The notes under the pieces were generated by a model, which made no database searches, had not been told where the DNA came from, and saw only the letters and a program-made list of their open reading frames with translations. A DNA stretch of 64,000 bases from assembly GCA_009617715.1 (NCBI GenBank), contig VTFK01000154.1, forward strand, positions 62,001 through 126,000, given 5' to 3'. The translations under genes and the position numbers were made by a program. The stretch comes from Plectrocnemia conspersa. Its lineage: Eukaryota; Arthropoda; Insecta; Trichoptera; Polycentropodidae. Position 1 is the first letter of the stretch; each line of letters starts with the position of its first letter. Positions 26,852 to 37,165 of this stretch are shown here, in pieces.

Positions 26852-27256
26852 TTATAGGAAATATTGCTCTTTCAGAAACTCGAATAAACTCTTTTTCGAA
26901 GTTACAGCTGAAGTCGGCCGAGACCTACGACTTCGAGTAAGCGACCACACTGTCGCAAATTTCATATGCCGTCCGGACGGCGGCCGTGAAAGACGTATGG
27001 ACATCGGCTTCTGTCACGTACAGCCGGTACATTTGCGCGTGATCGAAAAATGTGGCAAATAATCGCAATTTTTAAATTGTCATTTTACTAAGTTTGTGTG
27101 GGCACTCACCAATTCAATATCAGTGAAAACTTTTCGGTCGTGAATATTCAATTTACGCAAAATCTTTGTCGGCTTTTGCAAAATGACATAAGGCATAAAA
27201 ATGATACTTCAGAATACGAACACCACATCTGTGACTATCCTAGAATTTGTCGCCAT
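26852..27256 (-). pseudogene. Possible two-exon gene or remnant with one in-frame TGA
   Basis: On the minus strand an ATG in good context (27256) opens a 49-codon frame reading MATNSRIVTDVVFVF, one TGA (27209-27211), then SIIFMPYVILQKPTKILRK and NIHDRKVFTDIEL. It ends on a codon boundary at a consensus GTGAGT donor. A 99-nt intron ending in GACAG would join it in frame to a 53-codon exon (27010-26852) ending FEFLKEQYFL and a stop. An overlapping frame in the second block reads MYRLYVTEADVHTSFTAAV and more, 35 residues ending at 26925, and looks at least as protein-like. The family is unknown. The TGA suggests a pseudogene, an assembly error or chance frames. The hAT element at 27289 begins 33 bases upstream of the ATG. 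Confidence 0.3.
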
Positions 27257-27280
27257 CGATTCTAAATAAGAATTCGTTAT

Positions 27281-27288
27281 GGTGTGAC
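27281..27288 (+). repeat. hAT target site duplication, left copy
   Basis: GGTGTGAC lies directly before the element and is repeated exactly after it at 28137-28144. An 8-bp duplication is the hallmark of hAT insertion. Confidence 0.85.
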
Positions 27289-28136
27289 TAGGGCATTCGA
27301 ACCGGGTAGAGCTGGAACCGGGTACCCGGTTACCCGCCATGTTTTTCATGGAACCGAAAACCGGGTAATTTTTGACGGGTATCCGGTTAATTTCATTTAA
27401 ATAATTTTTTCCATTATTTCAAATTAAATGGAAGAGCCGAATCGGCGTTCTTAAGCGACTAACGTCTTTGAACGACAAAAAAAGGGACAGCACTTAGCGA
27501 CCTATAGATTTCGAGATAAGCGAATGCATAGATAAGGATTATTTTAAAAGGATGCAGTTGTAAATAAAAATAAATTTTAATGCGTTGTAGGGTAAAAATA
27601 TAACACATTAGATTCGTTAGTGTTTTTAAAATATAAATTTTTACAAAAAGATCATCACTAAAACTTTGTTTCTCTACCTACATATAATACATATATTAAA
27701 TACAATCATCTAATTTCTTTTATTATTTTAATAAAATTTATTTCCTTAGTATTTTTCACGTGCAATTTGTATTATTATTGCCAAATATGTGTTAAAATAA
27801 ATATTTCGGTTTTGTACTGTTACACATGTATGTAGTATGTAAGTATATGTATATATGTACCTACCGATGGAATGTAAAAATATTTCGATTGAGTAAAGTA
27901 TTAATAATTACATAATATATTGATTTTATTTCAAAACCTTATTTTAAAAAAAATGATATTAAATATTAAAGTAAAATTAAATATATCATGTCATATTTAA
28001 TAAAAAAATTCAAATAAAATAAAAATTAGACTTTTAACGGCTTACAAAAATTACCCGGAACCAAACCGGGTACCCGGTTCCCGAGAAATATCCGTAGAAC
28101 CGGGTAATGAATTTGTCCGGGTATATGGATGCCCTA
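27289..28136. mobile_element. Non-autonomous hAT element, 848 bp
   Basis: The left end starts TAGGGCATTCGAACCGGGTA, and the reverse complement of the right end starts TAGGGCATCCATATACCCGG. A perfect 8-bp duplication (GGTGTGAC) flanks it. Each subterminal region carries the same 16-bp palindrome AACCGGGTACCCGGTT (27316-27331 and 28064-28079), plus further ACCGGGTA words. These are likely transposase-binding sites. The interior is AT-rich without coding sequence, so movement would need transposase from elsewhere. The exact duplication suggests a fairly recent insertion. Confidence 0.85.
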
Positions 28137-28144
28137 GGTGTGAC
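28137..28144 (+). repeat. hAT target site duplication, right copy
   Basis: Exact copy of GGTGTGAC at the right edge of the 848-bp element. Confidence 0.85.
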
Positions 28145-28239
28145 ATTTATATAAACCGATCTAGGAAAATACATAAGGATATTCGAAACGACTTTTTAAC
28201 AAAATTAAGTACCACTAATTAATTTTTAATTATTTAATT

Positions 28240-28259
28240 TTATATATAAAAATATATAT

Positions 28260-28294
<35 letters not shown>

Positions 28295-28296
28295 AT
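28240..28296. repeat. AT dinucleotide microsatellite
   Basis: Nearly uninterrupted TA repeats with two AAA interruptions. The tract is self-complementary. Confidence 0.9.
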
Positions 28297-28536
28297 AACG
28301 ATATCTGTTAGAAAAATATACTATCAAAAATATAATTAATCCCTTTTGATGCCCTAAAATATTCAAAGATGTCAGTAAGAGTCTGTTTAAATCTCCGATA
28401 AGCATGTGGTATTATAGCTTGACCACGTGAACGATGCAGCGCTCGACATGCGTGTTGACCATAGAACGCCTACGCGCATTCTGAAATTGAACCGAGTTAC
28501 TCGTTCTATCTCAGTTTGCGAAAAACCATATCATTA

Positions 28537-28580
28537 TCTCTTTCACTGTCGTCACTTAACACGCGAGAGAGCGAAAGGGG
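28537..28580 (-). repeat. GC-rich fold-back family, partial copy
   Basis: Read on the minus strand this gives CCCCTTTCGCTCTCTCGCG, then TGTTAAGTGACGACAGTG. It matches the left half of the copies at 37044-37165 and 60415-60564. The right half and the terminal TATGGTGAGAT are missing or unrecognisable. Confidence 0.65.
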
Positions 28581-30130
28581 AAGTAAGCAATTAGAGGGAT
28601 TAGCTCGTGCTACTTGATAATAAAAATTATTAAAACCAAAACTATTACCAGTTTATTTTCCTGTTTTTTTATTAGTAAAAATAGATTTTAATATGTATAT
28701 TCTCATGATTACTTTATATTTTTAAATCATTTCCTCCCAAAAGTATAATCAGCCAATAACTACTTAAAACTATTAAATATATTAATTAGTATTTAAATAC
28801 GTATGCCCTTTTCTAAGATCGTTTTATATACTATGTATATATATTTTTATAATGAAGATATTATAACATACACAAGAGACACATGTCATACTTTTTTATT
28901 ACACAAGTGATACCGTCAATCGTATCACATGTAAGCATATCGCGATCCTTTCGAACGATACCCCAAGATGTTAGTCTCATCCGCTGCTCCTTTCGTTACA
29001 TTTAAACATAATACGTCTGTGAAAGGGATACACATAGAATTTATTACACCATCACGCGCTTTCCCATGCAATCATATCCCAAACAACTGTTTCGCTTCAC
29101 CTTTTATGCCTTATAAGGTTCAAATAATTACTTACGCGTAAAGTACGATAGTCGTGATCCGAATGCAGAATCGACGTTATATTATATTTTAAATGGACGA
29201 AGCTCGAGGGCATTGATGAGCACAATAGAGTCACAGAGGGTTTTTCGACCAATCGTATGGACTAATGATCACTTTGAGGTGTCTTTTGCGGCTCACGACT
29301 ACCGATCTTCAGACGGCACGCTTGCCAAAGGGCGCATAAGCCCTATAATTATTTCGATGCGAGCATTAGACTAAGTAAATCATATAATGGATAATTGGCA
29401 TTAATATATTCGGCACGTTTGCAGCATATAAAGATCAGAAGGGTTAAGCGAGAACAATGAGCGAATGAAGACGCATGAATCATCGCAGGCTGACAAAAAC
29501 AGAGGGTTCATATTTTGCTACGGCTAACATTAATATTAATTGAAGTTGTATCTTGCAAAAATTGTATAGATGTATATATGTATTTTAATAAATATATATG
29601 TAAAAAGTAAATGCTTACTAACAATGCGACATAAAATCGTACAATTTAATAATAAAAAATGCATAATGTAATGTACATTTGAACATTACTTAAAACAAAC
29701 AATAAAAGTTTGACAATCTATTTTTATTTGTTCCAAGAAAATAATCTACCAATTTACGTACTGATCAACGGTTCGAAGAAAAACACCTGATCTCATAGAT
29801 TTTTGCATATCTCGTGCTCTGATCTTTCATCCGAGCATTCTTTTTAAGTTATTTAAAAACAAAAAACCACAACTCTATACAACAACAAAAACAGACTGAT
29901 TTACTTAATAAATTTAAAGCATCTCCCAAGGAAGACACATGTAAAAATGACAATAAAATTAATGATTTTTTAATTGCACCTTTTCAGATGTAAAAACATT
30001 TTTTTAAATTTGCAATAAAAGAAGTAAAAAAAAACTGAATTAACCTAAGCAATAACTTAACCTAACCTTTAATAAGATAGAAATTAAACTATAAATTAAC
30101 TTAATTAAACATACTATAATTATTAAGAGA
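28581..30130. other. AT-rich stretch with island at 28900-29520
   Basis: The island has CpG-rich pieces but no frame with splice support. No gene seen. Confidence 0.35.
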
Positions 30131-30200
30131 AAGCCTCCAGTGAGAGCCTTTTTACGTGTTATTTTTTTTTTCCTTCCCCAATTGCCTAATTTCTGGCTGA
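30131..30200. repeat. Interspersed repeat, copy 2
   Basis: AAGCCTCCAGTGAGAGCC, TTTACGTGTT, a long T-run, CTTCCCCAATTGC and TTTCTGGCTG follow the same order as 22353-22434. It then runs into a poly-A tract at 30200-30215. Confidence 0.5.
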
Positions 30201-31200
30201 AAAAAAAAAAAAAAAATATACATATATTATAATAATTGCTTATTGTCTAATTAATAACATATTGCATTATATTTAAACTAAAAAATAAATAAAAAAATCA
30301 TTTCGTATATACAATAGCTATGTGTAAAATACTTCCTCCATATACATATATTGTAGATCTACTATTTTTATATGACTCAATTATTTTGAACCTTCTAGAA
30401 TAAATTAATCTTAAAATTGTTAATAAACACAATAAAATATTAATAAAAAAAAACAGCCCCACACTATTTATTTATTAAATTCATAGAGAAACTACATTTA
30501 ATTTATTATTTAATTTATTACATGCACTCGTAGAAGAGCGTTTGTGCGTTAAACCATTTAAATACGATTTTGACTAATAAAACAGTTTCCTATGTTCACA
30601 TATTCTCTCAGACATATATTCATTAACTCATGTTTAATGCATACCCGAAGAACGAACAGCTTAATATCCGATCGCATATTAATTCCATCTATTAATTCCC
30701 GCCTATTATTAACATTGATTTAATATTAGATTCGCTAGTATCCTTATGTATAATAGTGTTATATATGGATATCAATATATATTAATTATGCTAATTTAAA
30801 TATAGTCGACTACGCGTTGTTATTGAGGCAATGTATGCTTTAAGAAACATCCATTTATAACTTAAAATCGGATAGTAATAAAATATTTAGTTGAAATGAT
30901 CACTTAACTGGAAGAATTACATTTGAACATGAAATAGACTAAACGCGGTCATGCTTGGTGAATTTTATTACACAATTTACATACATAATAAGGGAAGTAT
31001 TTATCACCTGTGTTTTTTTAATAAGATCATATTTAACCATCATGGGAAATGGTTTTAATTACACACCAATGCTCATGGGAAGCATAAATATGCTCGCCTC
31101 ACTTTTTCGTATTATTTATTCAGTTCAATAAAATGCTTGTTTTGACGTTAGTTTGATTTATTTTATTCTGTGCGTTATCAAAATGCCCCATTGACTAATA
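30201..31200. other. AT-rich non-coding stretch
   Basis: A-rich runs and AT-rich sequence. Nothing recognisable. Confidence 0.45.
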
Positions 31201-32040
31201 TATTCGCGTGGGAGAATTAAATAATCGTGTTTAACGTCCGTAACCGAGTGAGTTAATGGGTCAATTTGTACAGACCCTCCCGTCGCTGGGTCACATATAT
31301 AAATCTTCTCCTTTTCCTACTGTCACTGTATCAAATTACGATTTTTTTACCGTCGTCCTGGGTCAAGTTAACCCTTTCTTGATCTTGAGCGTTTAAAGGC
31401 ACATAAATTTAACTACACTTTGATGCGTATCCGGAGCAATGAAGCGCGATGACAATGGTTGATGAATCCATCAGACCGACTGTGTGTAATTTGAAGGTAT
31501 CAAGGATTGACACATCAGTCGAGCTTGATTAGACAGAGGTACTCTTTTACCTGAATCCAGACCTTCGTGTCAGACGAAGGAAGTTCAATTTGGCCAGCAA
31601 ACAAGATCCGTCACGGGTCCCCGGTTGGCTGCACCTGGATCCGACAAATGGATACCATTTCCGTCGCAGTATTCATTACTGTGTCCGTGGACGTCTGCGC
31701 GTGAAACTAACAAATGACCCATTATTAGGAGCACTTTGTATACACAATGGGTGAGCCTATGTCTTAATAACCCGTGCCATATTTCAGAGTTTCCAGGGAG
31801 TCTTCTTGTGGCCGACGGTGATAGCACGCTGCGAAGCTCCCGTGTAATTTGTTGATACAATGACGCTTTTTTACGCGATCCTCGATGACGAGGGTCCTCG
31901 CAAAGGGACACTCAATCATTCGTGTATAAACACAAAAGCCCTGCATCGAGTGTGTGTGCAAAAACACACGGGCGAACCCGCGAGAAGCACATGACCTGAA
32001 CGAGGGCCGAGAGGCGCCCTAAGTAAACGGCGACCTTTCA
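31201..32040. other. Large GC-richer island
   Basis: One of the longest GC-richer blocks in the window. A minus-strand frame (31585-31911) is open for 108 codons and a GTAAAA donor lies near 31552, but stops separate them. No domain is recognisable in any frame. It is a candidate enhancer cluster, by inference. Confidence 0.35.
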
Positions 32041-32744
32041 TCTAATATTGTATCGTACATCTCAAAATTTATGTTTATGCACATACTATAATAATATGTA
32101 AGTTATAAGTATCCATATTTTCACAGGATTAATAATTTGAAATCGAATTTTGACCCTTAATAATAATAACACTTGTACACATTACTGCCAATTATTTTGC
32201 TTTAATAATGAAGTGAACTTATCTTTTTGGCGAAAATAAATATTGTGACGTAATAAAATTTTTCATAGTATACTAGATTAAATATAAACAGAGGGTCTAC
32301 TTTAAAGCACTTTAACACTGTTCATTTTTTTAATCCAACAAGTAATTTTAATGTAAAATTACAGGATGAGTTTAATTAATTTTTAATCATTTCCTGTAAG
32401 ATCTCATTTTTTCTATCTCATTTACATGTTGTTTATTTTTTTTAATCTGACGAAATAATAACATAATGTTGTTTCTATTTTGTTTATTATTTTTTTATCA
32501 TTTATTTGGTTATTCAGAAACAAGAGCTTGCTTTTAATTTTTTTGTATGATGAACTACTAATATAGCGTTGTAACATACATACATATAGTATAAGTTTGT
32601 ATAGTGTTTTTTATCATTTATTACTAACTCAGAAATAATTTAAATCAAAATGTACATTATTATATTATGCTTTAGAACCTTACCTTACATTTATACCGTT
32701 TATAATAAGGATTTCTCTATTTAAGAATTTCTGAAATTTGTTAA
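32041..32744. other. AT-rich non-coding stretch
   Basis: AT-rich. The 3' end of the adjacent mariner relic may extend in from the right; its terminal repeat is not recognisable. Confidence 0.4.
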
Positions 32745-32945
32745 TTGAAGACTAGTCCAAGTTGTTTTGGCAATAGTTCAAATCTAGTAAAATTGGATTA
32801 TAAAGAGACTCCTGCAAAGCTCTAAACAAATAATAATCATAAGGTGAAAAGTCTAAACCATATGGTGGATACACTTAAATATCCCAAATTACAGCATTTG
32901 CCGAGTCTTCATGACCACCTGTGTTGTTATAATACACAAACACTT
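32745..32945 (-). pseudogene. Mariner transposase fragment, decayed
   Basis: The minus-strand translation reads YNNTGGHEDSANAVIWDI, a stop, then YPPYGLDFSPYDYYLFRALQ and ESLYNPILLDLNYCQNNLD. This matches the mariner block HDNARPHTA, HPPYSPDLAPSDYHLFRSLQ and the following LDQFF region. The last catalytic aspartate region (DF-SPYD) is recognisable at 32836-32853. The in-frame stop and lost residues show it is inactive. Only the C-terminal third is recognisable. Confidence 0.8.
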
Positions 32946-33710
32946 CATTTTTATTTCAGAGTTGGTCGGTTTTTGGTGACAAATATAAATAAAAAAAAGA
33001 CAAATAGACAAATATAACGAATAGTTTAAATACGAGCGAATATATTCAGTTTTAATATATTTCAATATTCAGATTGGAGTTTCTAAGAACATAACAATAT
33101 TTTTTAGCATTGTATTCTTCATCTAGTCATATTTTAACAATGTTGTAACTTTTAAATCTACTTATTTTCCAACACATTACCTCCTAAACATTCTCAAATT
33201 CAACTTCAAGAACAGTTGTAAGACATAGCGTCTAACTTAACCCAAAGCACATGCTTTGCCGTCAGATTTATACCCTTTGTCGCGACAACGCTGCGGTGGT
33301 TCCTAAACCATATTGCGCTTGTAAATCTTTTTTCGACCACAAGTAATCAGACTAATTTATATCCGGACAATAAATATTTTCGCATGCTGAAACTTGTGGC
33401 AACAACAATCGATGATTTATCAAGAAACACGGCACGCCATTTCGCTACACTCGTACGGCAGGCAGTTAAGCGCCGAAACTTTTACCGAGATGGGAATTAA
33501 TCATTTTGGAGGCAGTTTGCCCTGCCTGGGCAACGTGCCCAAGATTTGAATCAAACTTTAGTCTTCTCGCTAAACGGGATATTAATCAAACTTTCACGCG
33601 AATGAGGTGAGTACGAACCCAGCAAGTGTCAAACGTTGAAGGACTGAATGTATGAAGCCCTCAAACGAAATTTGAACTTTAAGTTTTATTTGTATTTTAA
33701 GTTCAGAGTG
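32946..33710. other. AT-rich gap, then GC-richer island at 33240-33640
   Basis: The plus strand has a consensus donor (GAG followed by GTGAGT at 33607) after an open stretch. I could not identify a single matching acceptor and frame. Possible regulatory DNA or a 5' untranslated exon. Confidence 0.3.
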
Positions 33711-33844
33711 TTATTCGCTTGCTATTCGCAAACTGATCGTCGATATCAATTTGCAAACAATGCTGCTATTATCATTTAATATAATATGTAGCGCGTCAAA
33801 CATTGCTGGCTTCACTGCTTTAGATTGTGTGGCACGCGCGGGAT
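33711..33844 (-). CDS. Candidate terminal exon, product unknown
   Basis: On the minus strand a good acceptor (TTGTTTTCTCAG) is followed by a frame reading PARATQSKAVKPAMFDALH, then IILNDNSSIVCK, and ending IASE with a stop at 33711-33713. The acceptor and early residues look plausible; the later part is AT-rich and less convincing. It would need an upstream exon leaving one base. It cannot share a transcript with the stop-bearing exon at 35148-35296 unless the two are alternatives. Chance is a real possibility. Confidence 0.22.
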
Positions 33845-35147
33845 CTGAGAAAACAATGATTCCGGGCCTCATGACAAAAATTGTAATATAATTTCTTGAA
33901 TAAATAGTAATAGTTAACCACCGTTGCGAAATATTTTCTGAAATCATATTTTATGTGAAATATTTTAATTAGAATAAATATATTAAATACTTATTCAAGT
34001 GAATACTGAATTACATTACTAGGAATATCAAGATATAAAAATTAGTATTTCACGCTAAAATGTTCGTCTAAAGAGAGAATAGAATAAAACCTATCTTATT
34101 TATTAAAACACATTTGATTTTTCTGCCGATGATGCATATATTTTAATAAACCATCAAAATATGACTCATGACTCAATTAAAGAAATAAATATAGATTTGA
34201 ATTTTCTACGAATAAAAGTTTTATTTTATAAACAATTTTAAATCAACTATTCAAAAGCAACTATTTTGACATATGAGGATATATGACTTCCACATAATAA
34301 TTACCAAAAACCTTGGTCCACTAGATATGATGAAAAGAAAGAATTTTCGATCAAAATGTGTTGTTACTCAAGCAACCGAAATATTATTATTTTACTGAAG
34401 CTTTTATGAAGTATTATATATATCAAACGTATAAAAATACAACATAAAAAAAATATTATCATATTTTTATTTACCTAACTCTTATAGTTTATGCATACGA
34501 TATATATATATGCGCAATACATAAGTGCTATTCCAAAGAATGGTAATAATAAATAAAAATAATTAATTTAATGGAGTAATAATATAATATTAATTATACA
34601 ATACATTTTCACAATTTCATTTAGCACTCAAAGCAAAAAGAACAATGCTACTTTTTAAGTTTCGCTAAATTTTACAAATCCATTTATGGCAAACTTTTCT
34701 CAACTTTTATTCAATTCAACATTTTTGTCAAAGTACATTTTGAAAGCTTATGTATAATTTCAAGCATTTCGGTAATAAATTAAAATTAGACATATATTAT
34801 TTATATAAAAATAAAAAATAACACGTAAAAAGATTCTAGAATAAGCAATGAAAAGTACTGTTATTTAATTAAAATATAGTGTATATTGCAATTACACATA
34901 ATTTATAATCATGATTATGGTGGTACAAAATCAACTTTATCAGAAAAACAAGATATTAAAAGGAAAAACCAGATTAAAAAATATAAATCGAACTATCGAA
35001 TCTTCATGGTAAAAATATGAATGTACTAAATATTATATCACAAAAAACTTAAACTGAGGTAAGGAAAGAATATACAAAAAATAGCTTATGCGTAGGTATT
35101 AAGAGCTACGACTAAAGTAAGGGGCGGTTTTGATAATCTGTGAATAC
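33845..35147. other. AT-rich non-coding stretch
   Basis: Very AT-rich. If the exon at 35148-35296 is real, its 3' untranslated region and poly-A signal would lie at the right edge of this stretch. No single signal stands out among many TTTATT words. Confidence 0.4.
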
Positions 35148-35296
35148 TTAGCGACCTTCGGCTGTTTGAAAGTGCCCTAGAGAGTTGCCATCGCGTCCAT
35201 TCTCACGCATCGTGGCCAGGACGTCAGCGCTCTTCTTGCGCGAGACAATCAACTTCTCAACGAGCTTGCCAAATACAAGTATAACTTTGGCGTTAG
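35148..35296 (-). CDS. Candidate terminal coding exon, product unknown
   Basis: A long pyrimidine tract and CTCATAG acceptor on the minus strand precede 48 residues and a stop (35148-35150). The frame begins NAKVILVFGKLVEKL, continues IVSRKKSADVLATMRENG and ends SLGHFQTAEGR. Codons in the middle favour C or G at the third position (GTC, GCC, CTG, CGC), unlike the AT-rich flanks, and the residues look like a soluble, charged helical segment. I do not recognise the family. It starts with two bases of a split codon, so it does not fit directly after the exon at 60698-60843. It may be a nested gene's last exon or a retrocopy fragment. Confidence 0.4.
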
Positions 35297-37043
35297 CTAT
35301 GAGGAGTTGGAAAAAAAATATGTGGGCTGGTGCTTTGGTTGGTAAGGAGTTAAAAAATATTTAGATATGCACCATAATTGGTAAATATGCACCATTAAAA
35401 ATAATAATATAGCATAAATATTGTTTATTAAATCTTAAAAATCACACAATTGTCGCATCACCGGTGACTGTCCGCCCGTGCGAACGTTTGCCCCAGGCGC
35501 TCGTCCCTTTGGATACGTCTCGTTATCCATTTTGTAAATTTCACTTTATATAACCCTTCTCGGTGTCCTGCGGTGGATGTGCAAGACGAGTATAAATATC
35601 AATTTGGCACGGCCGCAGTGCGATCTCTTCGTCACGCCCCAAATGTGTTTCGATTCGGTCGTGGTCGCGATACGCCCGTAATTTATATGGTGCGGCCCCC
35701 GCCCTGGGCGATGCGTTTTATTATCGTACGCCCCGTGTGATTCATAGGCCGCATTTCACACCCGTCACAAGCGACGCGACCCTGTATCAATTGAATCGGA
35801 GATTTAGCGAAAACGCTCCTCGTGTGAATGTAGGTCGACTCTGATTTGGTCCCTACAAGTACCTTGGATAAAATAAGAATGAAATCTTTTTACATTTCAA
35901 TGGAGTAATAAATGGCTTGAGTAGTATTCGAAAAACTAAAAAATATTCGGGGAATATTCCAAAGCATACGCCACGAGTATTTCTTCAGAACTTGTAAAAA
36001 TAAATTTGTATTCATGAATGTTATATAGAAATAAATAATAAAATAATTAACACTCTACATTTTAGGGTTTCGAATGGTTTAAACAATTTACCTTACATTA
36101 CGGTAATTCGTTACACATAATTTTCACCTAAACACAATTACGACGACAGTTCAACATAATTGTATATTATTGATTTTATGCCTCGCGTCAGAGATCCCCA
36201 ACTGTTTAATATGCGAGGACCGCATTCCAGCAATCTCGGTGGCACGTGGGTGTGTGCTAATTTAAATCGTTACTGTCACACACGCGACACAACACAGTCA
36301 TTCGAATTTTTAATTCGAAATCCGTAAAACACGTCAAACGTGAATAAACAAATCTGTCACGGGACCGTGAAAATCCACGACGTCTTACCAGAGGATCGTC
36401 GTTTTTCATCCCTGTCGTGAGACAAAAGGAGTTTTGTTTCCATGAGCGGCAAAAAAGAGGGGAAATAAGATCTGGAAGGCTGAGAGGCATTAGAGAGTGC
36501 AAAATCAGAGAAACTTTAGCCGCCTTTAAGCGCATAAGAAGATTGGCGGTCTTACTACGGATCTTGGGCGCAAATCCCGACGGTAATCCTTCTTTTTCAT
36601 ATGCGCTGCAGCATCCAACAATAGATTTGGAATGCAACCGATTTGACCACAAACAGTGGTGGTTTCAATTAAAGAATACAATATTTATTTTCAATGTACA
36701 ATATAATAGTATTTTATATAATATATTTTTAATCTAATATATACATATATTTTAATCTAATATATACATATATCAAGCGTGATTTTTTATATTTTGCCGT
36801 CAGTGTTTTAAGATATAAGATCATGCTGAATTATATCATCATAAAACTGTCACATATCTTCTATCTATCATATCTTAATATTAACCAAAATTACGGTTCA
36901 AATTATAATCAATTTTATAAACATAAGTCTACGAAAGAAAAGTAGATATTATTAAAAAATTGAAGAAATCAAAGAAATGTCATTCCTCGTGCTACCGGCT
37001 TAAAAAAACCATGCAGACTGAGTGTACGTTTTAATATGATCTA
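35297..37043. other. GC-richer islands at 35450-35860 and 36200-36660
   Basis: Both islands are CpG-containing. The second is open on both strands (minus 36257-36652, plus 36417-36737) and has minus-strand GTAAGA donors, including one after a short frame reading MKKKDYRRDLRPRSV. The acceptors are weak and no domain is recognisable. A 24-bp tandem duplication (TTTTAATCTAATATATACAT and more) is at about 36726-36774. Confidence 0.35.
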
Positions 37044-37165
37044 ACGTGTATGGTGAGATGCGTTCCCTTTCGCTCGCTCGCGTGTTAAGTGACGAAAGTG
37101 AGTGAGATGAAGTGGGCGTGCGGAACGCATGTATCCCACGTCCCTTATCTCTCACTCACTTTCAT
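37044..37165 (+). repeat. GC-rich fold-back family, copy with truncated right end
   Basis: Starts ACGTGTATGGTGAGATGCG, continues CCCTTTCGCTCGCTCGCG and TGTTAAGTGACGAAAGTGAG, and ends CTCTCACTCACTTTC. It matches the complete copy at 60415-60564 but lacks the terminal GAAAGAAACGTATCTCACC. It is likely a small non-autonomous inverted-repeat element. Confidence 0.7.

Noticed and set aside
27209..27211. TGA in the two-exon frame as a selenocysteine codon
   Set aside because: No SECIS-like structure was recognised; decay, error or a chance frame is simpler.
31585..31911. 108-codon minus-strand frame with a donor-like GTAAAA downstream
   Set aside because: Stops separate the frame from the donor, and no acceptor fits.
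33400..33612. Plus-strand exon ending at the GAG-GTGAGT donor
   Set aside because: Two frames are open, but I found no single acceptor and frame to defend. It is kept only as a possible untranslated exon or regulatory island.
36257..36652. 131-codon minus-strand frame
   Set aside because: The opposite strand is open too. Nearby GTAAGA donors lack good acceptors and no domain is visible.
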